A stretch of 64,000 nt of DNA from Alkalihalobacillus bogoriensis ATCC BAA-922 (GCF_000621445.1 NZ_JHYI01000015.1:1-64000); one strand, 5' to 3'; positions 36,744 through 46,325 are shown, counted from the stretch's first letter. The notes: a model not told the origin generated them from the sequence alone. Made by a program: numbers and translations.

Positions 36744-36761
36744 CGTTTAGGAATTGTTAAC

Positions 36762-36802
36762 AACAACCCCACTATTTACAATAAATAGTGGGGTTGTTTT
36801 AA
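36762..36802 (+). terminator. Rho-independent terminator of argS
   Basis: Perfect 17-bp stem AACAACCCCACTATTTA with its complement at 36782-36798, then TTTT. Confidence 0.93.
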
Positions 36803-36836
36803 TGAGAAAATAAAAAAGACAAAAGGACGTGATTGT

Positions 36837-37010
36837 ATGCAAGAAATCGCACTCGCATTACTAGCAGGGTTAATCGTAGGCCTTGTATTTGGTTTTTTAA
36901 AATTACCAATCCCTGCTCCCCCAGCATTGCCCGGTATCATGGGGATTGTTGGGATTTATATAGGATACAAAGTGTATCAATGGATTCTTCCGTTGATTAA
37001 CCAAGGGTAA
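36837..37010 (+). CDS. XapX domain-containing small membrane protein
   Basis: A 57-residue protein with two hydrophobic segments joined by a proline-rich turn (KLPIPAPPALPG), the hallmark of the XapX/DUF1427 family. Function unknown; relatives often form dimers of short hairpins in the membrane. AAAGGA lies 9 nt before the ATG. It ends 17 bp before the hydrolase gene, so the two are probably one transcript. Confidence 0.85.
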   Translation: MQEIALALLAGLIVGLVFGFLKLPIPAPPALPGIMGIVGIYIGYKVYQWILPLINQG

Positions 37011-37027
37011 CTATAGGAGGGATATAC

Positions 37028-37822
37028 ATGCCTTATGTTCAATGTCGTTATGAGCGGGCCGTTTATTATGAATCCAAAGGAAAAGGAACACCGCTTGTTT
37101 TTATTCATCCACCTGGAATGGGGTATAAAACGTTTTATAAACAGTTGCCGTTAGCAAAGGATTATCAGTTAATTTTTGTTGATTTACGTGGGAATGGGAA
37201 AAGTGAAGCAGGGAAAGAACGAATCACAATGTCTTTATTAGCTGAAGATATAAAGCAAGTGTTGGATGAGTTAAAAATTGATCAAGCGATTATTTTAGGG
37301 TATTCCAATGGAGGGTCAATTGCACAAGAGTTCGTCTTATCTTATCCTGAGCGAGCTATTGCGTTAATTATGAGTGGAAGCTTTCCTGAAGTAAATAATT
37401 TTATTCTACGAAATGAGTTTAAGTTAGGGATATGGGCAACCGAGCTAAATGCAATAAATCTTGTCGCTAATGTATTAGCAACAGCCCATTGTAAAAAACA
37501 CGAGACAGCGTTCCGTCATGAATTGGCAGAGCATATAAAACGAACAAACCCGGATGTATTAAGCAGAATGTATAAAGCGGGGTTACAATATCGCTCGACA
37601 GAACATTTGCATGAAATTAAAGTGCCTGTGTTGTTAATATACGGGTCGCTCTCATTTTATCTCCACCATTATATTGACATGTTTAAAAAGAGGTTGGAAG
37701 ATGTAACTGTTGTATTAGTAGAAAAAGCGACACACCAAGTTCCGACAAAACATGCACAAGAATTTAATTGTATTATCAAAAGCTTTATTGAGAAAAAAGT
37801 AAATGTCCAAACCTCATCATAA
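37028..37822 (+). CDS. Alpha/beta hydrolase
   Basis: A 264-residue cytosolic alpha/beta hydrolase. The oxyanion segment is FIHPPGMG, the nucleophile elbow GYSNGG gives the catalytic Ser, and ATHQVP near the C-terminus gives the His. The acid residue is not obvious in the expected position. AGGAGGG precedes the ATG. The XapX gene stands upstream, and the substrate is unknown. The terminator stem begins inside its last codons. Confidence 0.85.
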   Translation: MPYVQCRYERAVYYESKGKGTPLVFIHPPGMGYKTFYKQLPLAKDYQLIFVDLRGNGKSEAGKERITMSLLAEDIKQVLDELKIDQAIILGYSNGGSIAQEFVLSYPERAIALIMSGSFPEVNNFILRNEFKLGIWATELNAINLVANVLATAHCKKHETAFRHELAEHIKRTNPDVLSRMYKAGLQYRSTEHLHEIKVPVLLIYGSLSFYLHHYIDMFKKRLEDVTVVLVEKATHQVPTKHAQEFNCIIKSFIEKKVNVQTSS

Positions 37823-37836
37823 AGATGGGGTTTTTT
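37811..37836 (+). terminator. Terminator overlapping the hydrolase stop codon
   Basis: Stem CCTCATC/GATGGGG followed by six T; the left arm lies in the coding 3' end of the hydrolase gene. Confidence 0.75.
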
Positions 37837-37889
37837 AGTTATCGCTTTTCAACGGAGAATCGATTATAGTAAGAGGGTCAGTTAAATTC

Positions 37890-37919
37890 AAAAAACGTCC
37901 TCACATCATGGAGAGGACG
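37890..37919 (-). terminator. Terminator for the cardiolipin synthase transcript
   Basis: Seven-bp stem CGTCCTC/GAGGACG; on the minus strand a run of T follows. It lies beyond repeat copy C, so a cls transcript would include that repeat. Confidence 0.7.
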
Positions 37920-37943
37920 CAATATAGATTATGCGCTCAAACT

Positions 37944-38128
37944 GAACGGACATCTATTCCGCTATTAGATAGAAAACACCGCTTTTTTTAATGCTAACGG
38001 ACATCTGTTCCGTTAATGGGCGAAAACAGCGACAAAAATACATTTAATCTTTAATGTTACGGAACCAAAGTCCGTAAGCCTTTGGAAAATAGTTCATTTT
38101 TATAAAATAGCGGAACTGATGTCCAAAA
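37944..38128. repeat. Four-palindrome intergenic repeat, copy C (best preserved)
   Basis: Palindrome units start at 37944 and 37995 (forward, CGGACATCTATTCCG and CGGACATCTGTTCCG) and at 38057 and 38108 (reverse, CGGAACCAAAGTCCG and CGGAACTGATGTCC). Spacings are 51, 62 and 51 bp. The copy lies between the convergent hydrolase and cls genes. Confidence 0.92.
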
Positions 38129-38148
38129 GCCGAGCACCACCCCATGCA

Positions 38149-39345
38149 TTAAAGTAAACCAGAAATCATTGTTCCGACACGCTCTTTTCCCCGATGGAAA
38201 AGGGAGCGTTTTTCAAGTTGCTGCATTGTTAATCGTTCAGAGATTGAAAAATCGTGTTCAATTTCATTTTCGACGCCTTTAATAAAATCAGCGTCATAAA
38301 TAAGACAATTAATTTCATGGTTGATATGAAAACTGCGCTTATCAAAATTTGCTGTACCGATATCGCATACTTGCCGGTCAATAATAACAACTTTTGCATG
38401 GAAAAATCCACGGTAGTATCGATAAATTTCAACCCCGGCTTCTAATAGTTCTTGAAAGTAAGGAAAAGCCGCTTCTTTCACAAGGGGGTGATCGCCTTGC
38501 TTTGGAACGAGTAAGCGGACAGCAACACCGCGCTTGGCAGCAGCCATTAATTCACCTTGTAACGCTTTACCAGGAATAAAATAAGGGGTTCCAATCGTTA
38601 TTGTTGTTTTAGCTTGGCGAATTAAATCGATAAACGCTTCTTCAAGAAATACACCATCAGTTGGTAAAATTCGAAGCGAAATAGGACCTTGTTTTAAGTT
38701 AGGATAATACCGGTCGCTTTTAAGTTCTTTGTTCGTAGCGACGCGCCAATCTTCAAGAAACTGTTCTTGTAAATCTTGGACTCCATCCCCTTCAATTCGT
38801 AAATGGAAGTCTCGCCAAGGGCCAAATTTCGGATCGCGTCCGAGATATTCGTCACCAACATTATACCCACCAACAAAGCCGATTTTCCCATCGATAATTG
38901 TAATTTTCCGATGGTTTCTTCGGTTGAAAGTAAAGAACAAATACGGCCATTGAATCGGATGAGAGTAAGCAAAGGAGACACCGGCTTTTTTCAATTGTTG
39001 AATCGACTTTTTCGACAGTTTTGACCCCATTCGATCAACAAGTAGTCGGACTTCGACCCCTTGTTTTGCTTTTTCTTTTAATAAATTGGCCATTTTTGTG
39101 GAGATGCTATCGTCTTTAAAAATATAAAACAACACATGAATGTGACTTTTTGCTTGTTCGATTTCTTGAAACATCGTTCGAAATAACTCGTCCCCAGTTG
39201 GAAGAAGGGAAACATGACCTTGCCTCGTGTGTTGAGTTCGTTTGTGAGCTTCACTTTTTTGAACTTTCATGCCACCGATAAAATCAAGGCGTAGCCAAAC
39301 TAATATTAGAATGACAACAGCTAATACAGTAAGTGCAAGTATCAT
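38149..39345 (-). CDS. Cardiolipin synthase-type phospholipase D family protein (YwjE-like)
   Basis: A 398-residue membrane-anchored protein with one N-terminal hydrophobic segment and two HKD motifs: HRKITIID and HAKVVIID. Two such motifs are the active site of cardiolipin synthases, which condense two phosphatidylglycerols at the membrane. It is shorter than ClsA because it has only one membrane segment, and resembles B. subtilis YwjE, which also adjoins fadF. A related phospholipase D role is less likely. Confidence 0.88.
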   Translation of the reverse strand: MILALTVLAVVILILVWLRLDFIGGMKVQKSEAHKRTQHTRQGHVSLLPTGDELFRTMFQEIEQAKSHIHVLFYIFKDDSISTKMANLLKEKAKQGVEVRLLVDRMGSKLSKKSIQQLKKAGVSFAYSHPIQWPYLFFTFNRRNHRKITIIDGKIGFVGGYNVGDEYLGRDPKFGPWRDFHLRIEGDGVQDLQEQFLEDWRVATNKELKSDRYYPNLKQGPISLRILPTDGVFLEEAFIDLIRQAKTTITIGTPYFIPGKALQGELMAAAKRGVAVRLLVPKQGDHPLVKEAAFPYFQELLEAGVEIYRYYRGFFHAKVVIIDRQVCDIGTANFDKRSFHINHEINCLIYDADFIKGVENEIEHDFSISERLTMQQLEKRSLFHRGKERVGTMISGLL

Positions 39346-39447
39346 ATTTACCTCCTATTTAGATATATTATCTTGTTATTTATTGTTTCCGTTTCTAATG
39401 AAAATACAAAAGCCAATATTTACTGATAAAAAAAATAAAAAAATTAA

Positions 39448-39465
39448 TGAGTGAATACTCATTCA
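39448..39465. promoter_or_regulatory. FadR-like operator of fadF
   Basis: TGAGTGAATACTCATTCA differs at one base from the B. subtilis FadR consensus TGAATGAnTAnTCATTCA. It overlaps the expected -35 region of the promoter whose -10 TATAAT is at 39480-39485. Confidence 0.85.
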
Positions 39466-39479
39466 TTTAAAAATTGTGT

Positions 39480-39485
39480 TATAAT
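39480..39485 (+). promoter_or_regulatory. -10 element of fadF
   Basis: Consensus TATAAT 14 bp after the FadR-like operator, giving a leader of about 105 nt before the fadF ATG. Confidence 0.65.
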
Positions 39486-39596
39486 GATGACAACCTAAAA
39501 ATAAAATATTTTCTGATAATGCATTTCTAGAGGAGAGAATGTGTTTGCCTCAAAGAAATTCACAAAAAGGATAAGGATGAAAGGGGATGCTTATAA

Positions 39597-41699
39597 ATGG
39601 AAGCGCTTAGATGGATTAACCTCATTGCTTTTTTAGCAATTACAGGCTATGCAGTATACTTGTTTGTAACTTTAGTTATGACTCGTTATACGTACATCAA
39701 ATTAGGGAAAAAGGTAGAATTTGATCACTCACTAAAAGAGCGGTTGAACGCGGTATTAGTTAATGTATTTGGGCAAAAGAAATTATTAAAAGATAAAAAA
39801 AGTGGGATCATCCATTTAATGTTTTTCTACGGATTTTTACTTGTTCAGTTTAGTGCGATTGATGTCATTTGGAAAGGGTTAGCTACTGGCTCTCATTTAC
39901 CATTTGGACCTCTTTATCCGTACTTTACATTTTTCCAAGAACTTGTAGTTATCATGATTTTAATCGCCGTTGTTTGGGCATTTTACCGTCGTTATGTTGA
40001 AAAACTTGTTCGATTAAAACGAGGATGGAAAGCTGGACTTGTGCTAGTGTTCATTGGCGGTTTAATGGTATCGAAACTTGGTGCAAAAGGAATGGAAAAA
40101 ATCTGGCTAGATAAATCTTTAACAGGATTTGAGCCGATTGCTTCTAGTATTGCATGGCTTGCGTCCGGTATTGGACCGACTGCAGCAGCGGTATTATTTT
40201 ATGTGTTCTGGTGGATGCATTTATTATTCTTATTAACGTTTTTAGTTTATGTTCCACAATCTAAGCATGCGCATTTAATTGCTGGACCATACAATGTATT
40301 TTTAGGTCGTACACATGAAGTGGGTCGTCTTTCTTCTATTAATTTTGAGGATGAGTCACAAGAAGTGTTTGGGGTAGGTAAAGTAGAAGATTTCAATCAA
40401 AAACAACTCGTTGATTTATATGCCTGTGTGGAATGCGGACGCTGTACAAATATGTGTCCAGCTACAGGAACAGGAAAAATGTTATCACCGATGGACCTTA
40501 TTATAAAAATCCGTGATCATTTAACTGAAAAAGGGGCAGCTGTTACATCGCGTCAAGCATGGATGCCTGCATACGCCTTTTCGAATACGAAAGCGAACCA
40601 GCTAGCAATGCAATCAGGAGGCAACCAAGAAGTGGCTGCAGGATATGATGTAAGCTTAATTGGAGATGTTATTACAGAAGAAGAAATTTGGGCCTGTACG
40701 ACGTGCCGTAACTGTGAAGACCAATGTCCAGTTATGAACGAGCATGTAGATAAAATTATCGATATGAGAAGATATCTTGTGTTAACAGAAGGAAAAATGG
40801 ACGCAGATGCACAGCGTGCCATTACAAATATCGAGCGTCAAGGTAACCCTTGGGGAATTAACCGTAAAGAACGTGAAAACTGGCGCGATGGCCGTGAAGA
40901 TATTGTTGTACCAACAGTTAAAGAGCTTGAGAAAAAAGGAGAAGAATTTGAATATTTATTCTTCGTTGGTTCAATGGGTTCTTACGACAAGCGTAGCCAA
41001 AAAATTGCTCAATCATTTGCGAAAGTGTTAAATGAAGCAGGCGTGAAATTTGCGATTATTGGAAGCAAAGAGAAAAACTCAGGCGACACACCACGTCGTA
41101 TTGGAAACGAGTTTTTATTCCAAGAGTTAGCAACAGCAAATATCGAATTGTTCCAAAAACACAATGTAAAGAAAATCGTGACAATTGACCCGCATGCATA
41201 CAACACTTTTAAAAATGAATATCCTGAGTTTGGTTTAGAAGGAGTAGAAGTTTACCATCATACTGAATTGTTGTTTAAATTAATTCAAGAAGGTAAAATT
41301 ACACCGAAGTATGAAGTGAATGAAACAATCGTTTATCATGATTCCTGTTATTTAGGTCGCTACAACGATGTTTATGATGCTCCACGTGAAATTTTAAAAG
41401 CAATTCCAGGAGTGACACTCGTAGAAATGGAACGTAATCGTGAAAAAGGAATGTGCTGTGGAGCCGGTGGTGGCTTAATGTGGATGGAAGAAGATGCAGG
41501 AGAACGTGTGAACGTTGCCCGAACAGAGCAAGCGTTAGAAGTCAATCCGAGCGTCATTGGAAGCGGATGTCCATATTGCTTAACGATGTTAAGTGATGGA
41601 ACAAAAGCAAAAGAGGTTGAAGAAAACGTACAAACGCTTGACCTTGTTGAAATTTTAGAAAAATCTTTAGTTCAACAGGAAAAGGAGCTTGTACACTAG
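39597..41699 (+). CDS. fadF: FadF-like ETF:(methyl)menaquinone oxidoreductase
   Basis: A 700-residue membrane iron-sulfur protein. About five membrane segments lie in residues 1-235. Two [4Fe-4S] motifs follow as CVECGRCTNMCP and CTTCRNCEDQCP, then two cysteine-rich CCG-type sites (HDSCYLGRYN with GMCCGAGGG, and SGCPYC). Such proteins carry electrons from acyl-CoA dehydrogenases through ETF to the quinone pool. It matches B. subtilis FadF by length and context with rpoE-side acyl-CoA dehydrogenases. A FadR-like box lies upstream. Confidence 0.92.
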   Translation: MEALRWINLIAFLAITGYAVYLFVTLVMTRYTYIKLGKKVEFDHSLKERLNAVLVNVFGQKKLLKDKKSGIIHLMFFYGFLLVQFSAIDVIWKGLATGSHLPFGPLYPYFTFFQELVVIMILIAVVWAFYRRYVEKLVRLKRGWKAGLVLVFIGGLMVSKLGAKGMEKIWLDKSLTGFEPIASSIAWLASGIGPTAAAVLFYVFWWMHLLFLLTFLVYVPQSKHAHLIAGPYNVFLGRTHEVGRLSSINFEDESQEVFGVGKVEDFNQKQLVDLYACVECGRCTNMCPATGTGKMLSPMDLIIKIRDHLTEKGAAVTSRQAWMPAYAFSNTKANQLAMQSGGNQEVAAGYDVSLIGDVITEEEIWACTTCRNCEDQCPVMNEHVDKIIDMRRYLVLTEGKMDADAQRAITNIERQGNPWGINRKERENWRDGREDIVVPTVKELEKKGEEFEYLFFVGSMGSYDKRSQKIAQSFAKVLNEAGVKFAIIGSKEKNSGDTPRRIGNEFLFQELATANIELFQKHNVKKIVTIDPHAYNTFKNEYPEFGLEGVEVYHHTELLFKLIQEGKITPKYEVNETIVYHDSCYLGRYNDVYDAPREILKAIPGVTLVEMERNREKGMCCGAGGGLMWMEEDAGERVNVARTEQALEVNPSVIGSGCPYCLTMLSDGTKAKEVEENVQTLDLVEILEKSLVQQEKELVH

Positions 41700-41720
41700 A
41701 ATATAATGTATTCGACACCA

Positions 41721-41755
41721 TGAAGAGTTCAGAGCAATTGCTACTGAACTCTTCA
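41721..41755 (+). terminator. Hairpin after fadF, possible terminator
   Basis: Perfect 12-bp stem TGAAGAGTTCAG with CTGAACTCTTCA, but no T run follows. It may stabilise the 3' end instead of ending transcription. Confidence 0.5.
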
Positions 41756-41762
41756 TACATAC

Positions 41763-41790
41763 TAGACAAATGTTAAAAATCAGGTACACT
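41763..41790 (+). promoter_or_regulatory. Promoter of the mmg-like operon
   Basis: TAGACA (41763-41768), 16-bp spacer, TACACT (41785-41790). Start site expected near 41797. Confidence 0.5.
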
Positions 41791-41793
41791 TAT

Positions 41794-41807
41794 TGTAAGC
41801 GTATTCA
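41794..41807. promoter_or_regulatory. Possible cre for CcpA at mmgA
   Basis: TGTAAGCGTATTCA matches the cre consensus TGWNANCGNTNWCA with one difference and covers the predicted start site. Glucose repression of mmgA is known in B. subtilis. Confidence 0.6.
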
Positions 41808-41833
41808 AAAAAGAGCAGCTTTTCAAGATGAAA

Positions 41834-41851
41834 ACTGAGCGACCGTTCGGT
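41834..41851. promoter_or_regulatory. TetR-type operator 1, before mmgA
   Basis: ACTGAGCGACCGTTCGGT is a near-perfect palindrome of the form ACYGARCGRYCGYTCRGT, just before the mmgA ribosome-binding site. The same sequence type occurs before icmF. Confidence 0.78.
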
Positions 41852-41873
41852 CTATTCAAGGAAGGTGGGAAAA

Positions 41874-43061
41874 ATGTTGCAGAAAACAGTCATTATTGAA
41901 GGGGCAAGGACGCCTTTTGGTAAGTTTGGTGGGGGATTACAATCAAAGACGGCTTCACAATTAGGTGGTCATGCTATTAAAGCCGCATTACAAAGAGCGA
42001 ACTTAGATGGAACTCAAGTAGATTATTTAATAATGGGAAATGTCTTGCAGGCAGGTCAAGGCCAAATTCCGTCCAGACAAGCAGGCTATTATGCAGATTT
42101 ACCATGGGACGTTGAAACAGAAACGATTAATAAAGTTTGTGCGAGCGGAATAAGAAGTGTAACAATCGCAGACCAAATGATTCGTCTTGGTGATGCAAAG
42201 GTCATTGTTGCAGGTGGAATGGAATCGATGAGTAATGCTCCTTACTTTTTAGAGCAAGCTCGATTTGGATTGAGAATGGGAAATGGTGTAATCAAAGATG
42301 CGATGACTCATGATGGTCTAACATGCTCATTTACAAATCAACATATGGGTATTTACGGAAATGATGTAGCAAAAGAATTAAACATCAGTCGTGATAAACA
42401 AGATGAATGGGCATTACAAAGTCATAAACGAGCAATAGATGCGATTGAAAATGGGAGATTACTTGAAGAAATTGAACCGGTTGAAATTACCGACCGAAAA
42501 GGAAATATTACGACCATTGCTCAAGATGAAGCTCCACGCTCTGATACAACGGTAGAAAGATTAGCGAAATTATCTTCTGTTTTTTCAAAAGAAGGAACGA
42601 TTACAGCGGGAAATGCTCCTGGTGTAAATGATGGAGCGTGTGCCCTTGTATTAACTTCAGAAGAAAATTCAATAGAAAGAGGATTAAAGCCATTAGCAAC
42701 GATAGTAGCTCACACATCACTAGCAATCGAGCCTAAAGACTTTCCGAAAACTCCTGGGCTTGTTATTAATAAGCTTCTTGAAAAAACGAATAAAACAGTC
42801 GAAGACATTGAGTTATTTGAAATAAATGAAGCGTTTGCCGCAGTAGCTCTAGCAAGTCAATCACTTGCAAACCTACCGTCAGAGAAAATCAATGTAAATG
42901 GAGGAGCTGTTGCTCTAGGACACCCGATTGGTGCTAGTGGAACAAGAATCATTTTAACTTTAGCATATGAATTAAGACGAAGAGGCGGCGGTATTGGGAT
43001 TGCTGCAATTTGTAGTGGTGGCGGTCAAGGTGATGCAGTCATGATACAAGTGGAGAAATAA
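41874..43061 (+). CDS. mmgA: Acetyl-CoA acetyltransferase (thiolase)
   Basis: A 395-residue thiolase. Nucleophilic Cys89 is in NKVCASGIRS, His350 in GHPIGASG and Cys380 in CSGGGQG. Thiolases make acetoacetyl-CoA or cleave 3-ketoacyl-CoA; both directions suit this operon. It resembles B. subtilis MmgA. The ATG at 41874 is placed after GGAAGGTGGG, in which the longer frame's GTG lies. It leads an operon with 3-hydroxybutyryl-CoA dehydrogenase and two acyl-CoA dehydrogenases. Confidence 0.92.
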   Translation: MLQKTVIIEGARTPFGKFGGGLQSKTASQLGGHAIKAALQRANLDGTQVDYLIMGNVLQAGQGQIPSRQAGYYADLPWDVETETINKVCASGIRSVTIADQMIRLGDAKVIVAGGMESMSNAPYFLEQARFGLRMGNGVIKDAMTHDGLTCSFTNQHMGIYGNDVAKELNISRDKQDEWALQSHKRAIDAIENGRLLEEIEPVEITDRKGNITTIAQDEAPRSDTTVERLAKLSSVFSKEGTITAGNAPGVNDGACALVLTSEENSIERGLKPLATIVAHTSLAIEPKDFPKTPGLVINKLLEKTNKTVEDIELFEINEAFAAVALASQSLANLPSEKINVNGGAVALGHPIGASGTRIILTLAYELRRRGGGIGIAAICSGGGQGDAVMIQVEK

Positions 43062-43074
43062 GGAGGATGAAAAA

Positions 43075-43926
43075 ATGGAGATAAAAACAGTGATGGTTGT
43101 CGGAGCTGGACAAATGGGCTCTGGAATTGCTCAAGTTCATGCTCAAGCTGGCTTTTACGTTATTTTACTTGATGTGAATGAACAGGCCGTAACAAAAGGG
43201 ATAGCTGGAATTGAGAAAAACCTACAAAGACAAGTGGACAAAGGACGCTTAGAAGAAGAGGGTAAGACAAAAATTTTAAGTCGAATTGAAAGATCAATAG
43301 ACATCACAAACGCGAAAAAAGCTGATTTAATTATTGAAGCAGCGGTTGAAAACATGGAAATCAAAACGAAAATTTTCACGCAATTAGATGAACAAGCACC
43401 GAGCCATGCCATCTTAGCAACAAACACGTCATCATTGCCTATTACGGAAATTGCTGCAGCAACAAAACGACCAGAACAAGTCATTGGGATGCACTTTATG
43501 AATCCTGTTCCTGTTATGAAGCTCGTCGAAATTATTCGTGGGTTGCAAACGAGTGATGTAGTATATGAAGCGATTTCTGCTGTTTCTGAAACGTTAGGAA
43601 AAACAGCTGTGGAAGTTAATGATTTCCCTGGGTTTGTTTCAAATCGGATTTTAATGCCTATGATCAATGAAGCGATTTATACCGTTTATGAAGGAGTTGC
43701 AACGAAAGAAGCGGTTGATGAAGTGATGAAGTTAGGGATGAACCATCCAATGGGACCACTTACATTAGCAGACTTTATCGGTCTTGATACGTGTCTTTAT
43801 ATTATGGAAACACTTCATGAAGGGTTTGGAGATGACAAATACAGACCTTGTCCACTGTTAAGAAAGTATGTTAAAGCAGGTTGGCTTGGAAAGAAAACAG
43901 GACGAGGATTTTACGAATATAACTAA
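43075..43926 (+). CDS. mmgB: 3-hydroxybutyryl-CoA dehydrogenase
   Basis: A 283-residue NAD(P)-dependent dehydrogenase. The cofactor motif is [16 protein letters not shown] at the N-terminus, and [14 protein letters not shown] gives the catalytic His region. The C-terminal domain ends GRGFYEYN as in the short-chain HbdA type. It oxidises 3-hydroxyacyl-CoA for the thiolase encoded 14 bp upstream. AGGAGGATG precedes the ATG. Similar to MmgB of B. subtilis. Confidence 0.94.
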   Translation: MEIKTVMVVGAGQMGSGIAQVHAQAGFYVILLDVNEQAVTKGIAGIEKNLQRQVDKGRLEEEGKTKILSRIERSIDITNAKKADLIIEAAVENMEIKTKIFTQLDEQAPSHAILATNTSSLPITEIAAATKRPEQVIGMHFMNPVPVMKLVEIIRGLQTSDVVYEAISAVSETLGKTAVEVNDFPGFVSNRILMPMINEAIYTVYEGVATKEAVDEVMKLGMNHPMGPLTLADFIGLDTCLYIMETLHEGFGDDKYRPCPLLRKYVKAGWLGKKTGRGFYEYN

Positions 43927-43946
43927 CAAGATTGGGCGTGAGAAAA

Positions 43947-45086
43947 ATGAATCTTCTTTTTACAGAAGAACAGGTCATGATGCAAAAGATGGTTCAAAGC
44001 TTTGCTAGAGATAAAGTCGCTCCCTTTATAGAGAAAATGGAGGAATCTGATGTTTTTCCAAAAGAGATAATTAGAGAAATGGGAGAACTAGGCTTAATGG
44101 GAATTCCTATATCAGAACAATACAATGGTTCTGGTATGGACTTCATTTCCTATATTTTAGCGATTCATGAATTATCGAAAGTAAGTGCAACAGTCGGTGT
44201 CATTCTTTCGGTGCATACTTCAGTAGGCACAAACCCAATTTTATATTTCGGTACCGAAGAGCAGAAACAAAAGTATGTGACGAAACTCGCGAGTGGTGAA
44301 TATTTAGGAGCTTTTGGATTAACAGAACCGAATGCTGGTTCGGATGCTGCGGGATTAAAGACAACTGCCGTATTACATGGTGACCACTATCGAATAAACG
44401 GAACAAAAGCGTTTATTACAAATGGTGGGGAAGCGGATACGTATATTGTTTTTGCAAAAACCGATGTAAATGCGGGTGCTAAAGGAGTTACAGCTTTTAT
44501 TGTCGATAAACATACTGAAGGCTTTAGCGTCGGAAAAAAAGAACGAAAAATGGGGTTACACGGTTCAAATACGACACAGTTATTATTTGAAGATGCGAAA
44601 GTCCCAGTTGAAAACCGCCTAGGAGAAGAAGGGGAAGGTTTTAAAATTGCGATGGCTAATTTGGAGGTCGGTCGTATTGGGATTGCGGCTCAAGCATTAG
44701 GTATTGCCGAAGCGGCTCTAGAAGCAGCCACAAACTATGCAAAAGAACGAAAACAATTTGGTCGCTCCATTGCAAGTCAACAAGGCATTGCATTTAAGCT
44801 AGCTAATATGGCGACTGCTATTGAAGCAGCAAAACTATTAACCTATCGGGCGGCATCTTTACGTCAACAAGGAAAGTCTTGTAAACAAGAGGCAGCGATG
44901 GCGAAATTATATGCATCAAAAACTGCGATGGATGTAGCAACAGAGGCGGTTCAAATCTATGGTGGATACGGGTATACAAAAGATTATCCTGTTGAACGCT
45001 TTTTCCGAGATGCAAAAGTAACCGAGATTTACGAAGGAACGAGTGAAATTCAAAAGCTAGTGATTATGAAAACATTACAAGAATAG
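43947..45086 (+). CDS. Acyl-CoA dehydrogenase 1 of the mmg-like operon
   Basis: A 379-residue flavoenzyme. Signatures are [11 protein letters not shown] for flavin and substrate contact and YEGTSEIQ with the catalytic-base Glu. It oxidises acyl-CoA and passes electrons to ETF, which FadF would relay to quinone. The ATG at 43947 has only a weak site (GTGAG). It is a paralogue of the next gene. Substrate chain length cannot be read. Its intact acid residue and short-chain-type loops suggest small acyl-CoAs. Confidence 0.92.
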   Translation: MNLLFTEEQVMMQKMVQSFARDKVAPFIEKMEESDVFPKEIIREMGELGLMGIPISEQYNGSGMDFISYILAIHELSKVSATVGVILSVHTSVGTNPILYFGTEEQKQKYVTKLASGEYLGAFGLTEPNAGSDAAGLKTTAVLHGDHYRINGTKAFITNGGEADTYIVFAKTDVNAGAKGVTAFIVDKHTEGFSVGKKERKMGLHGSNTTQLLFEDAKVPVENRLGEEGEGFKIAMANLEVGRIGIAAQALGIAEAALEAATNYAKERKQFGRSIASQQGIAFKLANMATAIEAAKLLTYRAASLRQQGKSCKQEAAMAKLYASKTAMDVATEAVQIYGGYGYTKDYPVERFFRDAKVTEIYEGTSEIQKLVIMKTLQE

Positions 45087-45099
45087 TGGGGGAACAATT

Positions 45100-46242
45100 A
45101 TGAACTTTCAATTAACAGAAGAACAAGAAATGATTAGAAAAATGGTCAGAGATTTTGCTAAAAATGAAGTAGAACCAACAGCAGAAGAACGAGATGAAGA
45201 AGAACGTTTTGACCGTGAAATTTTTGATAAGATGGCAGAACTTGGTTTAACAGGAATTCCGTGGCCAGAAGAATATGGTGGGATTGGTGCTGATTATTTA
45301 AGTTATGTCATCGCAGTGGAAGAGCTATCACGAGTATGTGCATCGATAGGGGTAACATTATCTGCTCATATTTCATTAGCAAGCTGGCCTTTATATAAAT
45401 TTGGAACAGAAGAACAAAAGCAAACGTATTTACGTGCATTAGCGGAAGGACGCAAAATTGGAGCGTATGGACTGACAGAACCAGGTTCAGGGTCTGATGC
45501 AGCAAGCATGAAAACAACTGCGAAGCTAGACGGTGACGACTATATTTTAAATGGTTCGAAAATCTTTATTACAAATGGTGGCATTGCGGATATTTATATT
45601 GTCTTTGCCGTAACGAACCCAGAGTTAAAGCATAAAGGTGTTACAGCGTTTATTGTGGAAAGTGATATGCCTGGCTTCTCTGTAGGAAAAAAAGAAAAGA
45701 AACTAGGAATTCGCTCGTCTCCAACAACGGAAATTATTTTTGAAGATGTTCGCGTTCCAAAAGATAACATGCTAGGAAAAGAAGGAGAAGGCTTTAAAAT
45801 CGCGATGATGACACTTGATGGTGGACGTAATGGAATCGCGGCACAAGCGGTTGGAATTGCGCAAGGAGCGTTAGATGCTTCGGTTCAATATGCAAAAGAG
45901 AGAAAGCAATTTGGAAAATCAATCGGACAACAACAAGGAATTGGCTTTAAGCTAGCAGATATGGCTACAAAAATTGAAGCTTCAAGACTATTAACATATC
46001 AAGCAGCATGGAGAGAAAGTGAAGGCCTCTCATATGGGAAAGAATCAGCTATGTCAAAGCTTCTTGCAGGTGATACAGCGATGGAAGTAACAGTGGAAGC
46101 AGTTCAAGTGTTTGGTGGATATGGCTATACAAAAGATTATCCAGTTGAACGGTATATGCGCGATGCAAAAATCACCCAAATTTACGAAGGAACAAATGAA
46201 ATTCAACGTCTCGTTATTGCAAAAATGTTATTAGCTGACTAA
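45100..46242 (+). CDS. mmgC: Acyl-CoA dehydrogenase 2 (MmgC/AcdA-like)
   Basis: A 380-residue acyl-CoA dehydrogenase with [12 protein letters not shown], the substrate loop GGRNGIAAQ and [10 protein letters not shown] with catalytic Glu. It resembles short-chain enzymes like B. subtilis MmgC or AcdA. It starts 13 bp after its paralogue with GTGGGGGAA ahead. The nearby icmF suggests the two dehydrogenases serve branched or odd-chain acyl-CoAs such as isobutyryl-CoA. This assignment to branched substrates is inference. Confidence 0.92.
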   Translation: MNFQLTEEQEMIRKMVRDFAKNEVEPTAEERDEEERFDREIFDKMAELGLTGIPWPEEYGGIGADYLSYVIAVEELSRVCASIGVTLSAHISLASWPLYKFGTEEQKQTYLRALAEGRKIGAYGLTEPGSGSDAASMKTTAKLDGDDYILNGSKIFITNGGIADIYIVFAVTNPELKHKGVTAFIVESDMPGFSVGKKEKKLGIRSSPTTEIIFEDVRVPKDNMLGKEGEGFKIAMMTLDGGRNGIAAQAVGIAQGALDASVQYAKERKQFGKSIGQQQGIGFKLADMATKIEASRLLTYQAAWRESEGLSYGKESAMSKLLAGDTAMEVTVEAVQVFGGYGYTKDYPVERYMRDAKITQIYEGTNEIQRLVIAKMLLAD

Positions 46243-46325
46243 AAAATTCATTCACGATTTTCATATGTTCAGTTACAATAGAGAATTAAGGTGAGGTCAA
46301 ACTTGCTTTGTTCACGTAATGGCAT

